Below, piece by piece: positions 8,939 through 17,630 of a stretch of DNA of 64,000 nucleotides. Origin of the DNA: Methanolobus halotolerans (lineage in GTDB: Archaea > Halobacteriota > Methanosarcinia > Methanosarcinales > Methanosarcinaceae). Under the pieces are notes generated by a model. It searched no databases and was not told where the DNA came from. It saw nothing but the letters and a program-made list of their open reading frames with translations. A program made the position numbers and the translations under genes. Positions within the stretch are counted from its first letter, which is position 1. Every line of letters begins with the position of its first letter. Where the stretch lies: positions 265,634 to 329,633 of the forward strand of contig NZ_PGGK01000001.1 in NCBI RefSeq assembly GCF_004745425.1. Direction: 5' to 3'.

Positions 8939-10741
8939 TTATTTTATCCTTGTACCTGTAAGGAGTTCATAGTATTGCTTTGTGGGTGCTTCCCAGTTCA
9001 TATCCCCTGCGAGCAGGCTTGCTTCCTGGCAGAGCAGATTGTACTTGACCCTGTCATCGGTATAGGTGTCGATGAAGTAATCCATTGCAAGTGCGTAATC
9101 GGTTATCGATTCAAGATAGGGGAGATTGATGTTGTCTACGACTATTACACCACCCATGCCCATAACAAGCCTTTGGAGGGTGCCTAGGGCATCGCTGAAA
9201 CCGCATACCTTGCTGACTATGCTCGGTGTTGCTTCTTTTCCGGCTTCGAGGCCTGTCAGGAGGAACGGCTCATACCTGGAGGGGAAAACACCTGCAATAC
9301 ACCCTGCCATGAACTCGTCTGTTTTCATATTCAATCCGCCGTCATGGTCTGACAACCATTGAGGATAAAGCACCGCAGCCACATGTCGGCTCCCGTCGGG
9401 AATACGGGAACATTCCAGCCCCCTGGCCTGTATCATTTGCTGCAATCTTATTTCCTCGCCTATCAGTAGCTCTTCCGGGAGGTATATCGGGAAATTGTCA
9501 GGTGTATTGGTCTTTGGGCCGTGGGCTGCTACAATAAAACAGATGATCCTGTAATCCTCATCAAGATAACCTGCATCTATCTGTGTCTTTACCATTCTGT
9601 CAAGTATGACCAGCGAATCCAGGAGGTCCGGATATCCTTTGTTCTCGATCTCGATGCGGGAAATGGAAAATATGGGTACTATCCTGTCGGGAGGGATCAC
9701 TTTGCTGTCGTATACACTGTATATCTTCTCCGAAAGGAATTTCTGTATCTTCTTACGGTATGCTTTCTTCTTTTCCCATTCGATATCATCCGGGTGCAGG
9801 TCTATGCCGTTGCGCACGACTATGGAATCGATCCCGTAGAACAGCTTTATTTCCCTGAGGGTCGAGTCTCCGACAGCAGTGACCACATCAGCATGGGATG
9901 ACAGCGACTCAAGCTTTGAAAAATTGGCAGGTACTCCACTATCCCATGAGCTGTCCTTTTCTCTCACCTTCCGGATAGAACGATGGCCTGAGGATCTCCC
10001 TGGTATCGTTGCATGGTATGTTGCAACGGTCTGGACATTCACACCGATCTTATGAAGACGGGCAGCGGCATAGAATACTCCGAACTCATGGCAGTGAAGT
10101 GAAACCTGCATGGACGGGAGCAGGGAGGCTGCAAACTCCGATACCGCATTATCGTGATATCCGGCAGCGATCTTTTCTCCTGCAGTCACAAGGATCCGGA
10201 TGAACTCGGAGATCGCATAGGAAAGATTAAGGTAGTGGGTGTACTCCATGCCATTGTTCATGTTCTCATAATGAAGGGAGTCCAGTCCCAGAAAATCGTA
10301 TGCCTCGGATTTGATCATGCTTGCCAGGGACATGGTCTTGCCTTTATATTCTGTATTCAGGCGGTCGAAATCCTTTGTTTTGAACATCAGGTAAAGTATA
10401 TCTGTGTCCCGTACCTTCCCTGACCTGATATGTGTCTCTATGCCCTTCGACCGGAGGGTATCAAGTGTTGTGAGCAACTCACCTTCGGCTGCATATTCAT
10501 CGAATTCACTCAGGTCCGTTATACGATTGAGCCCTTTGTTCCAGTCGGCACCACTGTGGCCGTAATAAGGGCCTGCAACAATGATCACAGGTGGTCTCTC
10601 TTCACTGATGACGCCATCGCTTATGAGCTTTGCAAGATTTCTGGCCTCAGCATCAATGACATTCCAGATACCGCCCATTTTGTTAGACTTTGGTCCTGCT
10701 TCTTCACCCGCTATTACGATGAACTTTTTTTCCAGCATCAT
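8939..10741 (-). CDS. GT3-type glycogen synthase
   Basis: 600 residues from the chosen start. The open frame extends 50 codons further up, but the extension (rich in P, E and R) is unlike the family, while ATG at 10741 follows GGGAG by 6 nt and leads straight into the conserved start (FIVIAGEEAGPKSNKMGGIW), with the lysine-glycine donor loop KMGGIW. Near the C-terminus FPSRYEPFLLTGLEAG is the GT3/GYS-type motif. The enzyme is expected to extend alpha-1,4-glucan from UDP- or ADP-glucose in the cytoplasm. It heads the galT-GT4 run and is the main evidence that this block concerns glycogen. Confidence 0.85.
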   Translation of the reverse strand: MMLEKKFIVIAGEEAGPKSNKMGGIWNVIDAEARNLAKLISDGVISEERPPVIIVAGPYYGHSGADWNKGLNRITDLSEFDEYAAEGELLTTLDTLRSKGIETHIRSGKVRDTDILYLMFKTKDFDRLNTEYKGKTMSLASMIKSEAYDFLGLDSLHYENMNNGMEYTHYLNLSYAISEFIRILVTAGEKIAAGYHDNAVSEFAASLLPSMQVSLHCHEFGVFYAAARLHKIGVNVQTVATYHATIPGRSSGHRSIRKVREKDSSWDSGVPANFSKLESLSSHADVVTAVGDSTLREIKLFYGIDSIVVRNGIDLHPDDIEWEKKKAYRKKIQKFLSEKIYSVYDSKVIPPDRIVPIFSISRIEIENKGYPDLLDSLVILDRMVKTQIDAGYLDEDYRIICFIVAAHGPKTNTPDNFPIYLPEELLIGEEIRLQQMIQARGLECSRIPDGSRHVAAVLYPQWLSDHDGGLNMKTDEFMAGCIAGVFPSRYEPFLLTGLEAGKEATPSIVSKVCGFSDALGTLQRLVMGMGGVIVVDNINLPYLESITDYALAMDYFIDTYTDDRVKYNLLCQEASLLAGDMNWEAPTKQYYELLTGTRIK

Positions 10742-10905
10742 CCAGCTCCCATTTTCTCGTCTTTTCTCTATATTACCGATTGTATATGAGAATATCTGAA
10801 AAGATTTTGAAGGATACTCTTTCGAAAAACCGCTTTCTGCGGGAGGACCTGGGTTCCTGTTATGTGGTCTCTCTTCTTGCGGACCGCACAACCTTTCGTC
10901 CCTGC

Positions 10906-10937
10906 CAAAAAGGCTACTTCAGGCAGAAGGCCTGAAG
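10906..10937 (-). terminator. Terminator of the P-type ATPase gene
   Basis: A perfect 8-bp hairpin (CTTCAGGC and GCCTGAAG, loop of 5, at 10917-10937) begins 1 bp after the ATPase stop codon. On the minus strand it is followed by a run of five T (10907-10911). Confidence 0.7.
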
Positions 10938-10938
10938 A

Positions 10939-13656
10939 TCACCACCCGAACAGCTTGCCGACGGTAGCTGAATCCTTCCTTACAAAGTGTTTCCTTAACT
11001 CATCCGCCACAAACAGTAACAGGGCAAACGGTATGGCCAGCAGGACATATTCCAGTGGAACAGGGGTGGTATTGAATACTGCATTAAAGGATGGCTGGTA
11101 CATGATAAGAGCAAGTATTATCAGCTCGCTGGCTATACCGATGAGTACCATCCTGTTACTGAACACACCTTTTGTGAAGACGGACTGCCTCCTGGTCCTT
11201 GAAGTGAACACATTTGCGATCTGGCAGACAATTACTGCGGCAAAGAAAGCCGTTATCGCCTGCCGGTAAAGAGGATCTGATAGGTCAAGCTGCTGTCCCC
11301 ATACCCATCCACCGCCATAAAGGACCGCGAAATAAGATGCAAAGCCTGCAGCTGCCTCGATGGGTCCTTTTAGGCCGTAGGCAGTGAGCAATACCTGTGG
11401 TGTGAGCAGTTTCTCCTCTCTTGAACGCGGCGGACGTTTCATAATGTCTCCCTCTCCCCGTTCGATGGCAAGTGCGATTGCAGGCAGTATGTCAGTACCA
11501 AGGTCAATGGCAAGGATAAGCTGTACGTTCATTGGCAGGGGTATGGCAAGCAGCACGAAGGCTATGAAAGGCAATATCTCGGGTATATTACTTGTCAGGA
11601 TATAGGCAATGAACTTCTTGATATTATCAAAGACTGTCCTTCCTTCTTCCACGGCATTCACAATAGTTGCAAAATTGTCATCAAGCAGGATCATGTCCGC
11701 GGATTCCTTGGCAACATCGGTACCGCTGCCCATGGCAACGCCCATGTCCGCGTTCTTGATCGCGGGGGCATCGTTGACACCGTCCCCTGTCATGGTGACG
11801 ATCTCGCCTGCCGCCTGAAAGTTTCTTACTATCTTGAGTTTCTGAAGGGGGGAAGTACGGGCGAATATTATGCTATCTGACTGCAGTTTAAGCTCCAGTT
11901 CCTCTGGCGGCATCTTTTCAAGTTCCGCACCGGTTATCAGAACCGGCTCCCGGTTCTCACTATTGAGCCCTACTATATTCGATATGGATGTTGCAGTTAC
12001 CGGATGGTCTCCTGTTATCATGACCACCTTGATGCCTGCGCGGTAGCATCTCCTGATAGATTCTTTCGCCTCGGGGCGTGCAGGGTCAAGGGCACCGGAG
12101 AAGCCCAGGAATGTGAACCCTTCCTCGTATTCCTTTATCTCATCGGCCTTCCTGAAAGCATAAGCCAATACCCTCTCGCCCCTTTCTGCCATCTGGAGGT
12201 ACTCATCTTCAAGTCCGCGTTTCATCCGGCCGGTTAGCTCCTGCTCTTCCCCATCAAGCATTATGCGGTTACACAGCTTAAGGAGTACCTCCGGAGCGCC
12301 CTTGAGATAGGAGTCCATATCGCCTTCAGGGGTCCTGCATATAACCTGCATTTTCTTTACCCTTGAATCGAATGGATACTCTGCCAGCCTGGGAAACCTT
12401 TCCTGGGTTTTCCTGATATCCTTGAAATTATCCGCATAGGCCAGCAATGAACCTTCGGTGGGGTCGCCCCTGTATCCCGGAGACTCATCTGATAGTCGTG
12501 AGTTGTTGCAGACCGCAGCAACCCGCAGGAGCATCTCGGGTGGTTTCTCACCATTTTTCACATCAATGTATCCCGAGCCAGTGTGAACCGAATTCACTGC
12601 CATCTTGTTCTGTGTAAGGGTACCTGTCTTGTCGGTACAGATGACCGTGGTCGAACCCAGGGTTTCCACGGACTCGAGCTGCTTTATCAGGGCATTCCTT
12701 TTAGCCATCCTCTTGGATGCAAGGCTCAGAGCGAGCGTTACTGTAGGCAGAAGTCCTTCCGGGACATTGGCAACGATGATGCCGATGGCAAATATGAGGT
12801 TGGCAAGATATGCGTCCTGGATGAAGTAGCCTATAATAAAGAATACTATTCCCAGAAAAATAGCAATTGCGGATATAATCTTGACAAAACGGTTCAGTTC
12901 CTTACGGATGGGAGTTTCTACTGAGATCGTTTCCTCGGTAAGCAGGGATAACTTTCCTATCTGCGTATCAGGACCCGTGCTGAAAATGACAGCTTCTCCG
13001 TTACCTGTCTGCACAAGTGTACTGGAGAACACCATGTTCCTGCATTCCAGCATTTCATCGTGCGTACATTCCAGAGCTCTCAACTGGGGTTCGGCTTCAC
13101 CGGTTATGGGTGAGTTGTCGACCTTCAGGCTGTTCTGCACGATGAGCCTGGCATCAGCAGGCACCTTGTCACCCTCTTCAAGATAGATAACATCCCCCGG
13201 TACCAGTTCGGAGGCAGGTAACTCCACTATCTTCCCGTCACGCCGTACCCTTGCAGTGGGGGCCATAAGGCTCTGGAAGCTTTCCATTATCCTCTGGGCC
13301 TGGTATTCCTGGATGAATGTGAAGGTCGAGTTAAGTATGACCACACCCAGAAGGGCGATGGCGATGAAAATATTACCCTGGCCGGGATCCAGGTATTCGG
13401 CGATGAACGATAATGATGAGCCAAACAGTAATAATACGGCAAAGAAGTTCCTGTACTGTTTAAGGTATTTCTTCAGCAGACCTTCCTTTTCCTTCTTTGC
13501 AAGAACGTTAGCTCCGCAGACATCTTTGCGTTTCAGTGCCTCTTCAGAAGAAAGTCCCTCTGCTTTTGTGTTCAGTCTGCGAAGGAATTCTTTAAGCTCG
13601 ATGGTATGTTCATCACCACTGGAGGTACATTGAAAGTCCTCCTCTTCAGATGCCAT
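10939..13656 (-). CDS. P-type cation ATPase, Na,K-ATPase-like (type II)
   Basis: 905 residues from the ATG at 13656, preceded by an AGGGG-TTAGGG stretch; an upstream in-frame GTG at 13683 would add 9 residues. It carries the phosphorylation site DKTGTLTQNKM, the hinge TGDGVNDAPAI, the actuator motif TGEAEP and cation-transporting ATPase N- and C-terminal domains with about 10 helices. The M4 motif ANVPEGLLPTVTL and the following LESVETLGSTTVICTDK match the Na,K/H,K-ATPase branch better than the Ca2+ branch. Probably exports Na+ or exchanges K+ in a salt-adapted cell. Ion specificity is inference. Confidence 0.92.
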   Translation of the reverse strand: MASEEEDFQCTSSGDEHTIELKEFLRRLNTKAEGLSSEEALKRKDVCGANVLAKKEKEGLLKKYLKQYRNFFAVLLLFGSSLSFIAEYLDPGQGNIFIAIALLGVVILNSTFTFIQEYQAQRIMESFQSLMAPTARVRRDGKIVELPASELVPGDVIYLEEGDKVPADARLIVQNSLKVDNSPITGEAEPQLRALECTHDEMLECRNMVFSSTLVQTGNGEAVIFSTGPDTQIGKLSLLTEETISVETPIRKELNRFVKIISAIAIFLGIVFFIIGYFIQDAYLANLIFAIGIIVANVPEGLLPTVTLALSLASKRMAKRNALIKQLESVETLGSTTVICTDKTGTLTQNKMAVNSVHTGSGYIDVKNGEKPPEMLLRVAAVCNNSRLSDESPGYRGDPTEGSLLAYADNFKDIRKTQERFPRLAEYPFDSRVKKMQVICRTPEGDMDSYLKGAPEVLLKLCNRIMLDGEEQELTGRMKRGLEDEYLQMAERGERVLAYAFRKADEIKEYEEGFTFLGFSGALDPARPEAKESIRRCYRAGIKVVMITGDHPVTATSISNIVGLNSENREPVLITGAELEKMPPEELELKLQSDSIIFARTSPLQKLKIVRNFQAAGEIVTMTGDGVNDAPAIKNADMGVAMGSGTDVAKESADMILLDDNFATIVNAVEEGRTVFDNIKKFIAYILTSNIPEILPFIAFVLLAIPLPMNVQLILAIDLGTDILPAIALAIERGEGDIMKRPPRSREEKLLTPQVLLTAYGLKGPIEAAAGFASYFAVLYGGGWVWGQQLDLSDPLYRQAITAFFAAVIVCQIANVFTSRTRRQSVFTKGVFSNRMVLIGIASELIILALIMYQPSFNAVFNTTPVPLEYVLLAIPFALLLFVADELRKHFVRKDSATVGKLFGW

Positions 13657-13722
13657 ATCCCTAACCCCTATGAGCTTATGCACAGCTGCAATAAAAGAGT
13701 TGCTCCGGGGTTAGGATATTTT

Positions 13723-14361
13723 TTACATGCTACTGAAAGAGATGTAGATATTCCATATTCCTATGACAATGAAATTCACTGCCAGTGCGGCAAGTAAGAG
13801 TCCCATGAGCCTGGTGAATACCAGCATTCCGGTGTATCCCATGAACTTATATATCCTTCTTGAGAAGTGGAACAGGACCAGGCCAATCCCGAAAGTGACA
13901 AGTATTGCAAGAATTACAAAGCCGCTCTGCATCATCGATTCCGCACTTCCCATTAATACAATGACCGTGGTTATGGTACCCGGACCTGTCAACAGTGGCA
14001 GTGCGATAGGAAATATCCATATGTCACTTCTGTCTATGGACTTGTCTATCTCACCCTTGGTTATACTCTCACGGGAAACCTTTGCAAGTATCATATCAAA
14101 TGCTACGACAAACAGGAGGATACCACCTGCAACCCTGAGGGAATCTATGGTTATGCCGAAGAAATCCAGTATCATCTCTCCGGTAACTGCAAAGAATATG
14201 GCTATGACGCTGGCAAGGATGACCGATTTATTAGCAATTATGTTCTTTTCTTCATAGGTTACGTTGTTGGTCAGTGAAACGAAGGTCACCACTGCGCTCG
14301 GAGGGCTTACTATCGCAAACAAAGATGCAAAAGCAGTTAGAAAGAAAACCAAGTCGTCCAA
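13723..14361 (-). CDS. MarC family integral membrane protein
   Basis: 212 residues, six predicted membrane helices. Typical family features: FASLFAIVSPPSAVVTFVSLT at the start and PIALPLLTGPGTITTVIVL in the middle. The function of MarC (UPF0056) proteins is not settled; the old link to multiple antibiotic resistance was not upheld. The gene lies 67 bp from the ATPase gene on the same strand. Confidence 0.88.
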   Translation of the reverse strand: MDDLVFFLTAFASLFAIVSPPSAVVTFVSLTNNVTYEEKNIIANKSVILASVIAIFFAVTGEMILDFFGITIDSLRVAGGILLFVVAFDMILAKVSRESITKGEIDKSIDRSDIWIFPIALPLLTGPGTITTVIVLMGSAESMMQSGFVILAILVTFGIGLVLFHFSRRIYKFMGYTGMLVFTRLMGLLLAALAVNFIVIGIWNIYISFSSM

Positions 14362-14600
14362 AAGTGATACCTCCTTTGGTCCATACCAATAGATGGGGGC
14401 TTACATAACTTTTGTGGTAGTGCTGATACTGCCGGAAGTGAAGTTCCTTCAGACATTTTATTATTTTATTGAAATTTCTGGCATTGAATCCTCAGGTATA
14501 ACTGTATTTACTTTTCACTTAGTAAAAGCCTTATGGTGCTGAAAATCGTTTAAAGACAAACATATTTGAATTATAGTTCTGATTGTTTTGGGCATTATAT
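14362..14600. other. Intergenic region upstream of the MarC gene
   Basis: AT-rich, with no open frame of note on either strand. It must hold the MarC promoter on the minus strand, but I cannot pick one TATA box with confidence. The rest of the 405-bp gap is the candidate small RNA described next. Confidence 0.4.
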
Positions 14601-14635
14601 AGTTATCTTTATATATGATGTATCCTATTAACGCC

Positions 14636-14758
14636 GTCAACCAGAATAAAATAATACTCTGGTATTAGTGGCATGGGGTCTATATCCATCTATACTACCT
14701 CCTTCAAAAGCCTCATCCCGCTAAGAACGGCTCCGGTCTCCACCCGGAGCCATTTTTT
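14636..14758 (+). ncRNA. Candidate small RNA 1
   Basis: A strong archaeal TATA box (TTTATATATG, 14608-14617) predicts a start near 14638. Downstream come a 6-bp stem (ACCAGA 14640-14645 with TCTGGT 14658-14663), an unpaired stretch with GGGTCT and CTATACTACCTCC, and a GC-rich terminator hairpin (14729-14751) followed by six T. No convincing open frame lies inside. The same order of elements occurs in the candidate at 21556-21665, which argues that both are members of one RNA family. The CCTCC element could pair with Shine-Dalgarno sequences of target mRNAs. Expression is not shown. Confidence 0.55.
14729..14758 (+). terminator. GC-rich hairpin with T-run
   Basis: Perfect 8-bp stem GGCTCCGG (14729-14736) and CCGGAGCC (14744-14751), loop of 7, then TTTTTT at 14753-14758. 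The T-run is on the plus strand, so it fits the end of candidate small RNA 1; the hairpin also sits just past the stop of the minus-strand HETGH gene and may act in both directions. Confidence 0.75.
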
Positions 14759-14766
14759 GATCTCAA

Positions 14767-15588
14767 TCACATTCTTTTTCTGAGTGACCATGCAAAGTAA
14801 CTTAACAACAGGTTAAGCCCTGAGAAAATGATCGACAATATGGAAAACCCTAGCAGATATATGTTATATCTCAATATTTCTCCCGCTACATTCCTGGGGT
14901 CGGCATATATCACAAAGGCAAGGGTATTGGCAACAATCAGGACAATGAAGATAACAGGCAGTCCTCGTGTGGCTCCTTTCAGGTCCGCCCTGCTCAGGGC
15001 TATATGAGATGAGACTCCAATGGACAGTAAAATGTAGATCCAGAAGTTAATGTTCACAAGATTTGCCGGATCGGCCAGACTTGCGAGCAGTCCTGTCAGG
15101 AAAGTGGCTACGGAGGCCATAAAAGAGGAGCCGGACAGGGTGCTGCCGGTAAAAACCGCCAGCTGGCCCGAAAAGCTGCTGAACAATTCGGGTAGTAATA
15201 TATACATACTACCGATCAGAACAACATTCCCGCTCAGGATGGGGCCGATGCCAATGAAGAAGTTGCCCATGCTCTGGTAAAGGCTAGTCCTGCTATAACT
15301 GTGTTGTACATATCCCAGGGTGGCGTCGCTGGCTTTAAGATCCAGCAATTTTACTTTCCTGATTCTGTGCCTGAACATCCAGCACATGAGCAGGTGTCCT
15401 GTCTCATGCACAGGTACTCCGATCCATGCGGTCAGGAGAATCGCTTTCTTTCCAAAACTCTGGCGCAGGTAATTATTCGAAAGTCGTTCCATATATCCCA
15501 GCAGGAGCCCTATCAATAATACCGGTCCTGCAAAGGCCAGTAGTTCCAGCAGGCTTAGCTGGATTATCATGCCGATCTCCCTGATCAT
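14767..15588 (-). CDS. Membrane protein with HETGH zinc-protease-like motif
   Basis: 273 residues, about seven hydrophobic segments. A HExxH motif (VPVHETGHLLMCWMFRHR, about residues 56-73) lies at the end of a membrane helix, as in site-2-protease (M50) type and related intramembrane metalloproteases. A second conserved-looking helix reads GNFFIGIGPILSGNVVLIG, where M50 enzymes carry their third zinc ligand, but no clear NPDG motif is visible. It could be a divergent intramembrane protease or a membrane protein with a fortuitous motif. The start is firm: AGGAGG 6 nt before ATG. No obvious partner next to it. Confidence 0.65.
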   Translation of the reverse strand: MIREIGMIIQLSLLELLAFAGPVLLIGLLLGYMERLSNNYLRQSFGKKAILLTAWIGVPVHETGHLLMCWMFRHRIRKVKLLDLKASDATLGYVQHSYSRTSLYQSMGNFFIGIGPILSGNVVLIGSMYILLPELFSSFSGQLAVFTGSTLSGSSFMASVATFLTGLLASLADPANLVNINFWIYILLSIGVSSHIALSRADLKGATRGLPVIFIVLIVANTLAFVIYADPRNVAGEILRYNIYLLGFSILSIIFSGLNLLLSYFAWSLRKRM

Positions 15589-15671
15589 ATTATTCCTCCT
15601 GCTGTCCGGCCCTGTGCGGACTATTTTTCATAACAGATTAAAAGGCCATTATTTACAGGGGTAGTTTACGG

Positions 15672-15709
15672 ATAAGTACTTATTCAATAAAACTAGGATA
15701 ATTCCTAGT
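15672..15709. promoter_or_regulatory. Two palindromes upstream of the peroxiredoxin gene
   Basis: A perfect 12-bp palindrome (ATAAGTACTTAT, 15672-15683) is followed after 8 bp by a 7-4-7 inverted repeat (ACTAGGA, TAAT, TCCTAGT, 15692-15709). They lie between the divergent HETGH gene and the peroxiredoxin gene and are good candidate operator sites. Confidence 0.45.
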
Positions 15710-15792
15710 AGCGGGTAATATGTGGGGAAAGGATGATAGTTCTACCTGCTCAGCCAGGGGTGTTCCTCACACTTAGCCTGAAGGTGATATCA

Positions 15793-16650
15793 ATGGATGA
15801 GAAAAGGGATACAAGAAAGCATATTGAAAATCAGTTCCGTGAGATGCGTGATTATATTTCCAGAAATGTCAGAGACCTCGAACTGGAAAAAGAGTTCGAT
15901 AAACAGGCAAGGGAAATCACCGAGTACGTGGACCAGAACATCAAGAAGTTCAGGGGTGGCACGGCAGATCCGACCACTGGTGAGACCACGGGACATTCTA
16001 TGCCACTGATAGGTGACGATGCTCCCTCCTTCACTGCGGTAACGACAGCCGGTGAGATCAACTTCCCCAAAGATTACAGGGATAAGTGGGTCATACTCTT
16101 CAGCCATCCGGCGGATTTCACACCTGTGTGCACGACCGAGTTCATGACATTTGCGAGCATGCAGGATGAGTTCAAGGCTCTCAACTGCGAGCTTATCGGA
16201 TTGTCCATCGACAGCATATACGCACACATTGCATGGCTGAGGACGATCAGGGAGAAGATAGAGTATAAGGGAATGAAAGATGTGGAGATCACATTCCCTG
16301 TGATCGAAGATCTGAAAATGGAAGTGTCAAGGAAATATGGTATGCTGCAGCCACGTGCATCGGACACCCAGGCTGTCAGGGCTGTATTTATGATCGATCC
16401 CAGGGCCAAGGTCCGGGCGATACTTTACTATCCGCTCTCCAACGGAAGGAATATGGACGAGATAAAAAGGCTTTTGCAGGCATTGCAGAAATCCGATGCA
16501 GAAGGTATTGCAACCCCTGCAAACTGGCAACCCGGCGATGATGTAATAATCCCTCCGCCTGGCTCCTGCGGGGCTGCTAAGGAACGGATGGAAGCCAAAG
16601 AGGAATCAAAGTACTGCCTTGACTGGTTCATGTGTTTCAAGAAAGGATGA
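15793..16650 (+). CDS. Peroxiredoxin (AhpC/TSA family) with N-terminal helical extension
   Basis: 285 residues from the ATG at 15793, which follows AAGGTGAT by 5 nt; the frame opens 60 bp earlier without support. Residues 1-70 form a charged, probably coiled-coil extension rarely seen in the family. The thioredoxin-fold core begins near MPLIGDDAPSFTAVTTAGEI and carries the peroxidatic cysteine in HPADFTPVCTTEF. The C-terminal half matches the Prx6/archaeal group (PANWQPGDDVIIPPP) and ends with a cysteine-rich tail (GSCGAAK, KYCLDWFMCF). It reduces hydrogen peroxide and organic peroxides in the cytoplasm. Transcription probably responds to the palindromes just upstream. Confidence 0.92.
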   Translation: MDEKRDTRKHIENQFREMRDYISRNVRDLELEKEFDKQAREITEYVDQNIKKFRGGTADPTTGETTGHSMPLIGDDAPSFTAVTTAGEINFPKDYRDKWVILFSHPADFTPVCTTEFMTFASMQDEFKALNCELIGLSIDSIYAHIAWLRTIREKIEYKGMKDVEITFPVIEDLKMEVSRKYGMLQPRASDTQAVRAVFMIDPRAKVRAILYYPLSNGRNMDEIKRLLQALQKSDAEGIATPANWQPGDDVIIPPPGSCGAAKERMEAKEESKYCLDWFMCFKKG

Positions 16651-16660
16651 TCTGATCAAA

Positions 16661-16690
16661 GGACCGGAAACGGTCCACAATACTTTTTTT
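16661..16690 (+). terminator. Terminator of the peroxiredoxin gene
   Basis: Perfect 6-bp stem with GAAA tetraloop (GGACCG-GAAA-CGGTCC, 16661-16676), then a run of seven T (16684-16690), 11 bp after the stop codon. Confidence 0.8.
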
Positions 16691-16725
16691 CATAAGCAGG
16701 GGTCACAGCAGATCCGTGGCCGGGC

Positions 16726-17562
16726 TCAATATTGAATTTCAAGCCCGACACCGACCTCTTCTATGTTGCATGCATGTGAGAGTGCGATCTTTGACATAAG
16801 GTCGATGCAATGACAGGCGTGAACTCTCTGCGGTTTTGTTTTCTCCAGGTGATCCATAGTGCCCTCCAATCGCTCTGTGGAAGGCCTGAGCAAATGGAAC
16901 CCTCCTACGATGTCGACTATGCGCTCCTCTTTACACACTTCCTTTGCATAACGGATGATGTTGCATATGCCCGAATGCGAACAACCGGTGATGATCACCA
17001 GTCCGCTGACGGTCTTGAAGACCATCGCAGTGTCATCTAAAATGCTGTCCGGGCTACTGTGATCATCTTCAATGATACAGCCAATCGTCTCCTTTGCCTC
17101 AAAATCGAATACGCGGGGGATCTGTCCCAGAAAAACCAGCTGTTCGGATATCCACATGGGGTCCCGGGAGTGCCTGATCTCCATGCAGGTGGCAAGCCGG
17201 TCTTCGGAGACCAAAGCACCGATCTCTCCTGCTCCTTGCTGGTATTTTCTTTTAAATGCCAGGGGGTGTGCCAGTAGTACTGGTCTTTTGTACTGTCTGC
17301 CTTCAAGACCGGCTTCTGTGAAAAGACGTAACAGAGGCTCGAGTCCTCCTGTATGGTCCAGGTGTCCGTGTGAGATAACGATATAGTCAAGTTCAAGCAG
17401 GTCGATACCCATCTTTTGTGCATTCCGTATGAATACATCGCTGTATCCCGTATCGAAAAGCACCTTTGATCCATTCTCTTCCAGGAGATATGAAACCCCC
17501 GGCTCTCCCAGGTAGTACTTGTCTATCAGGGTATTATTGTCCGTAAGGACGGTCAGTTTCAT
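16726..17562 (-). CDS. MBL-fold metallohydrolase (COG1237 type)
   Basis: 278 residues. The metal-binding motif is ISHGHLDHTGGLEPLL (HxHxDH, about residues 64-69), followed by histidines in ITGCSHSGICNI and FHLLRPS and the C-terminal HACHCIDLM. This pattern fits the group often labelled 7,8-dihydropterin-6-yl-methyl-4-(beta-D-ribofuranosyl)aminobenzene 5'-phosphate synthase, a step proposed in methanopterin synthesis. That assignment comes from family labels and is not proven for most members. Single gene, convergent with the peroxiredoxin gene. Confidence 0.8.
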   Translation of the reverse strand: MKLTVLTDNNTLIDKYYLGEPGVSYLLEENGSKVLFDTGYSDVFIRNAQKMGIDLLELDYIVISHGHLDHTGGLEPLLRLFTEAGLEGRQYKRPVLLAHPLAFKRKYQQGAGEIGALVSEDRLATCMEIRHSRDPMWISEQLVFLGQIPRVFDFEAKETIGCIIEDDHSSPDSILDDTAMVFKTVSGLVIITGCSHSGICNIIRYAKEVCKEERIVDIVGGFHLLRPSTERLEGTMDHLEKTKPQRVHACHCIDLMSKIALSHACNIEEVGVGLEIQY

Positions 17563-17630
17563 AGGTAAAAGAAGGTGTCCGGTATTAATAAGATTTTTAG
17601 CTCTTCAAATTTGAAAAACAAGGAAAAAGG

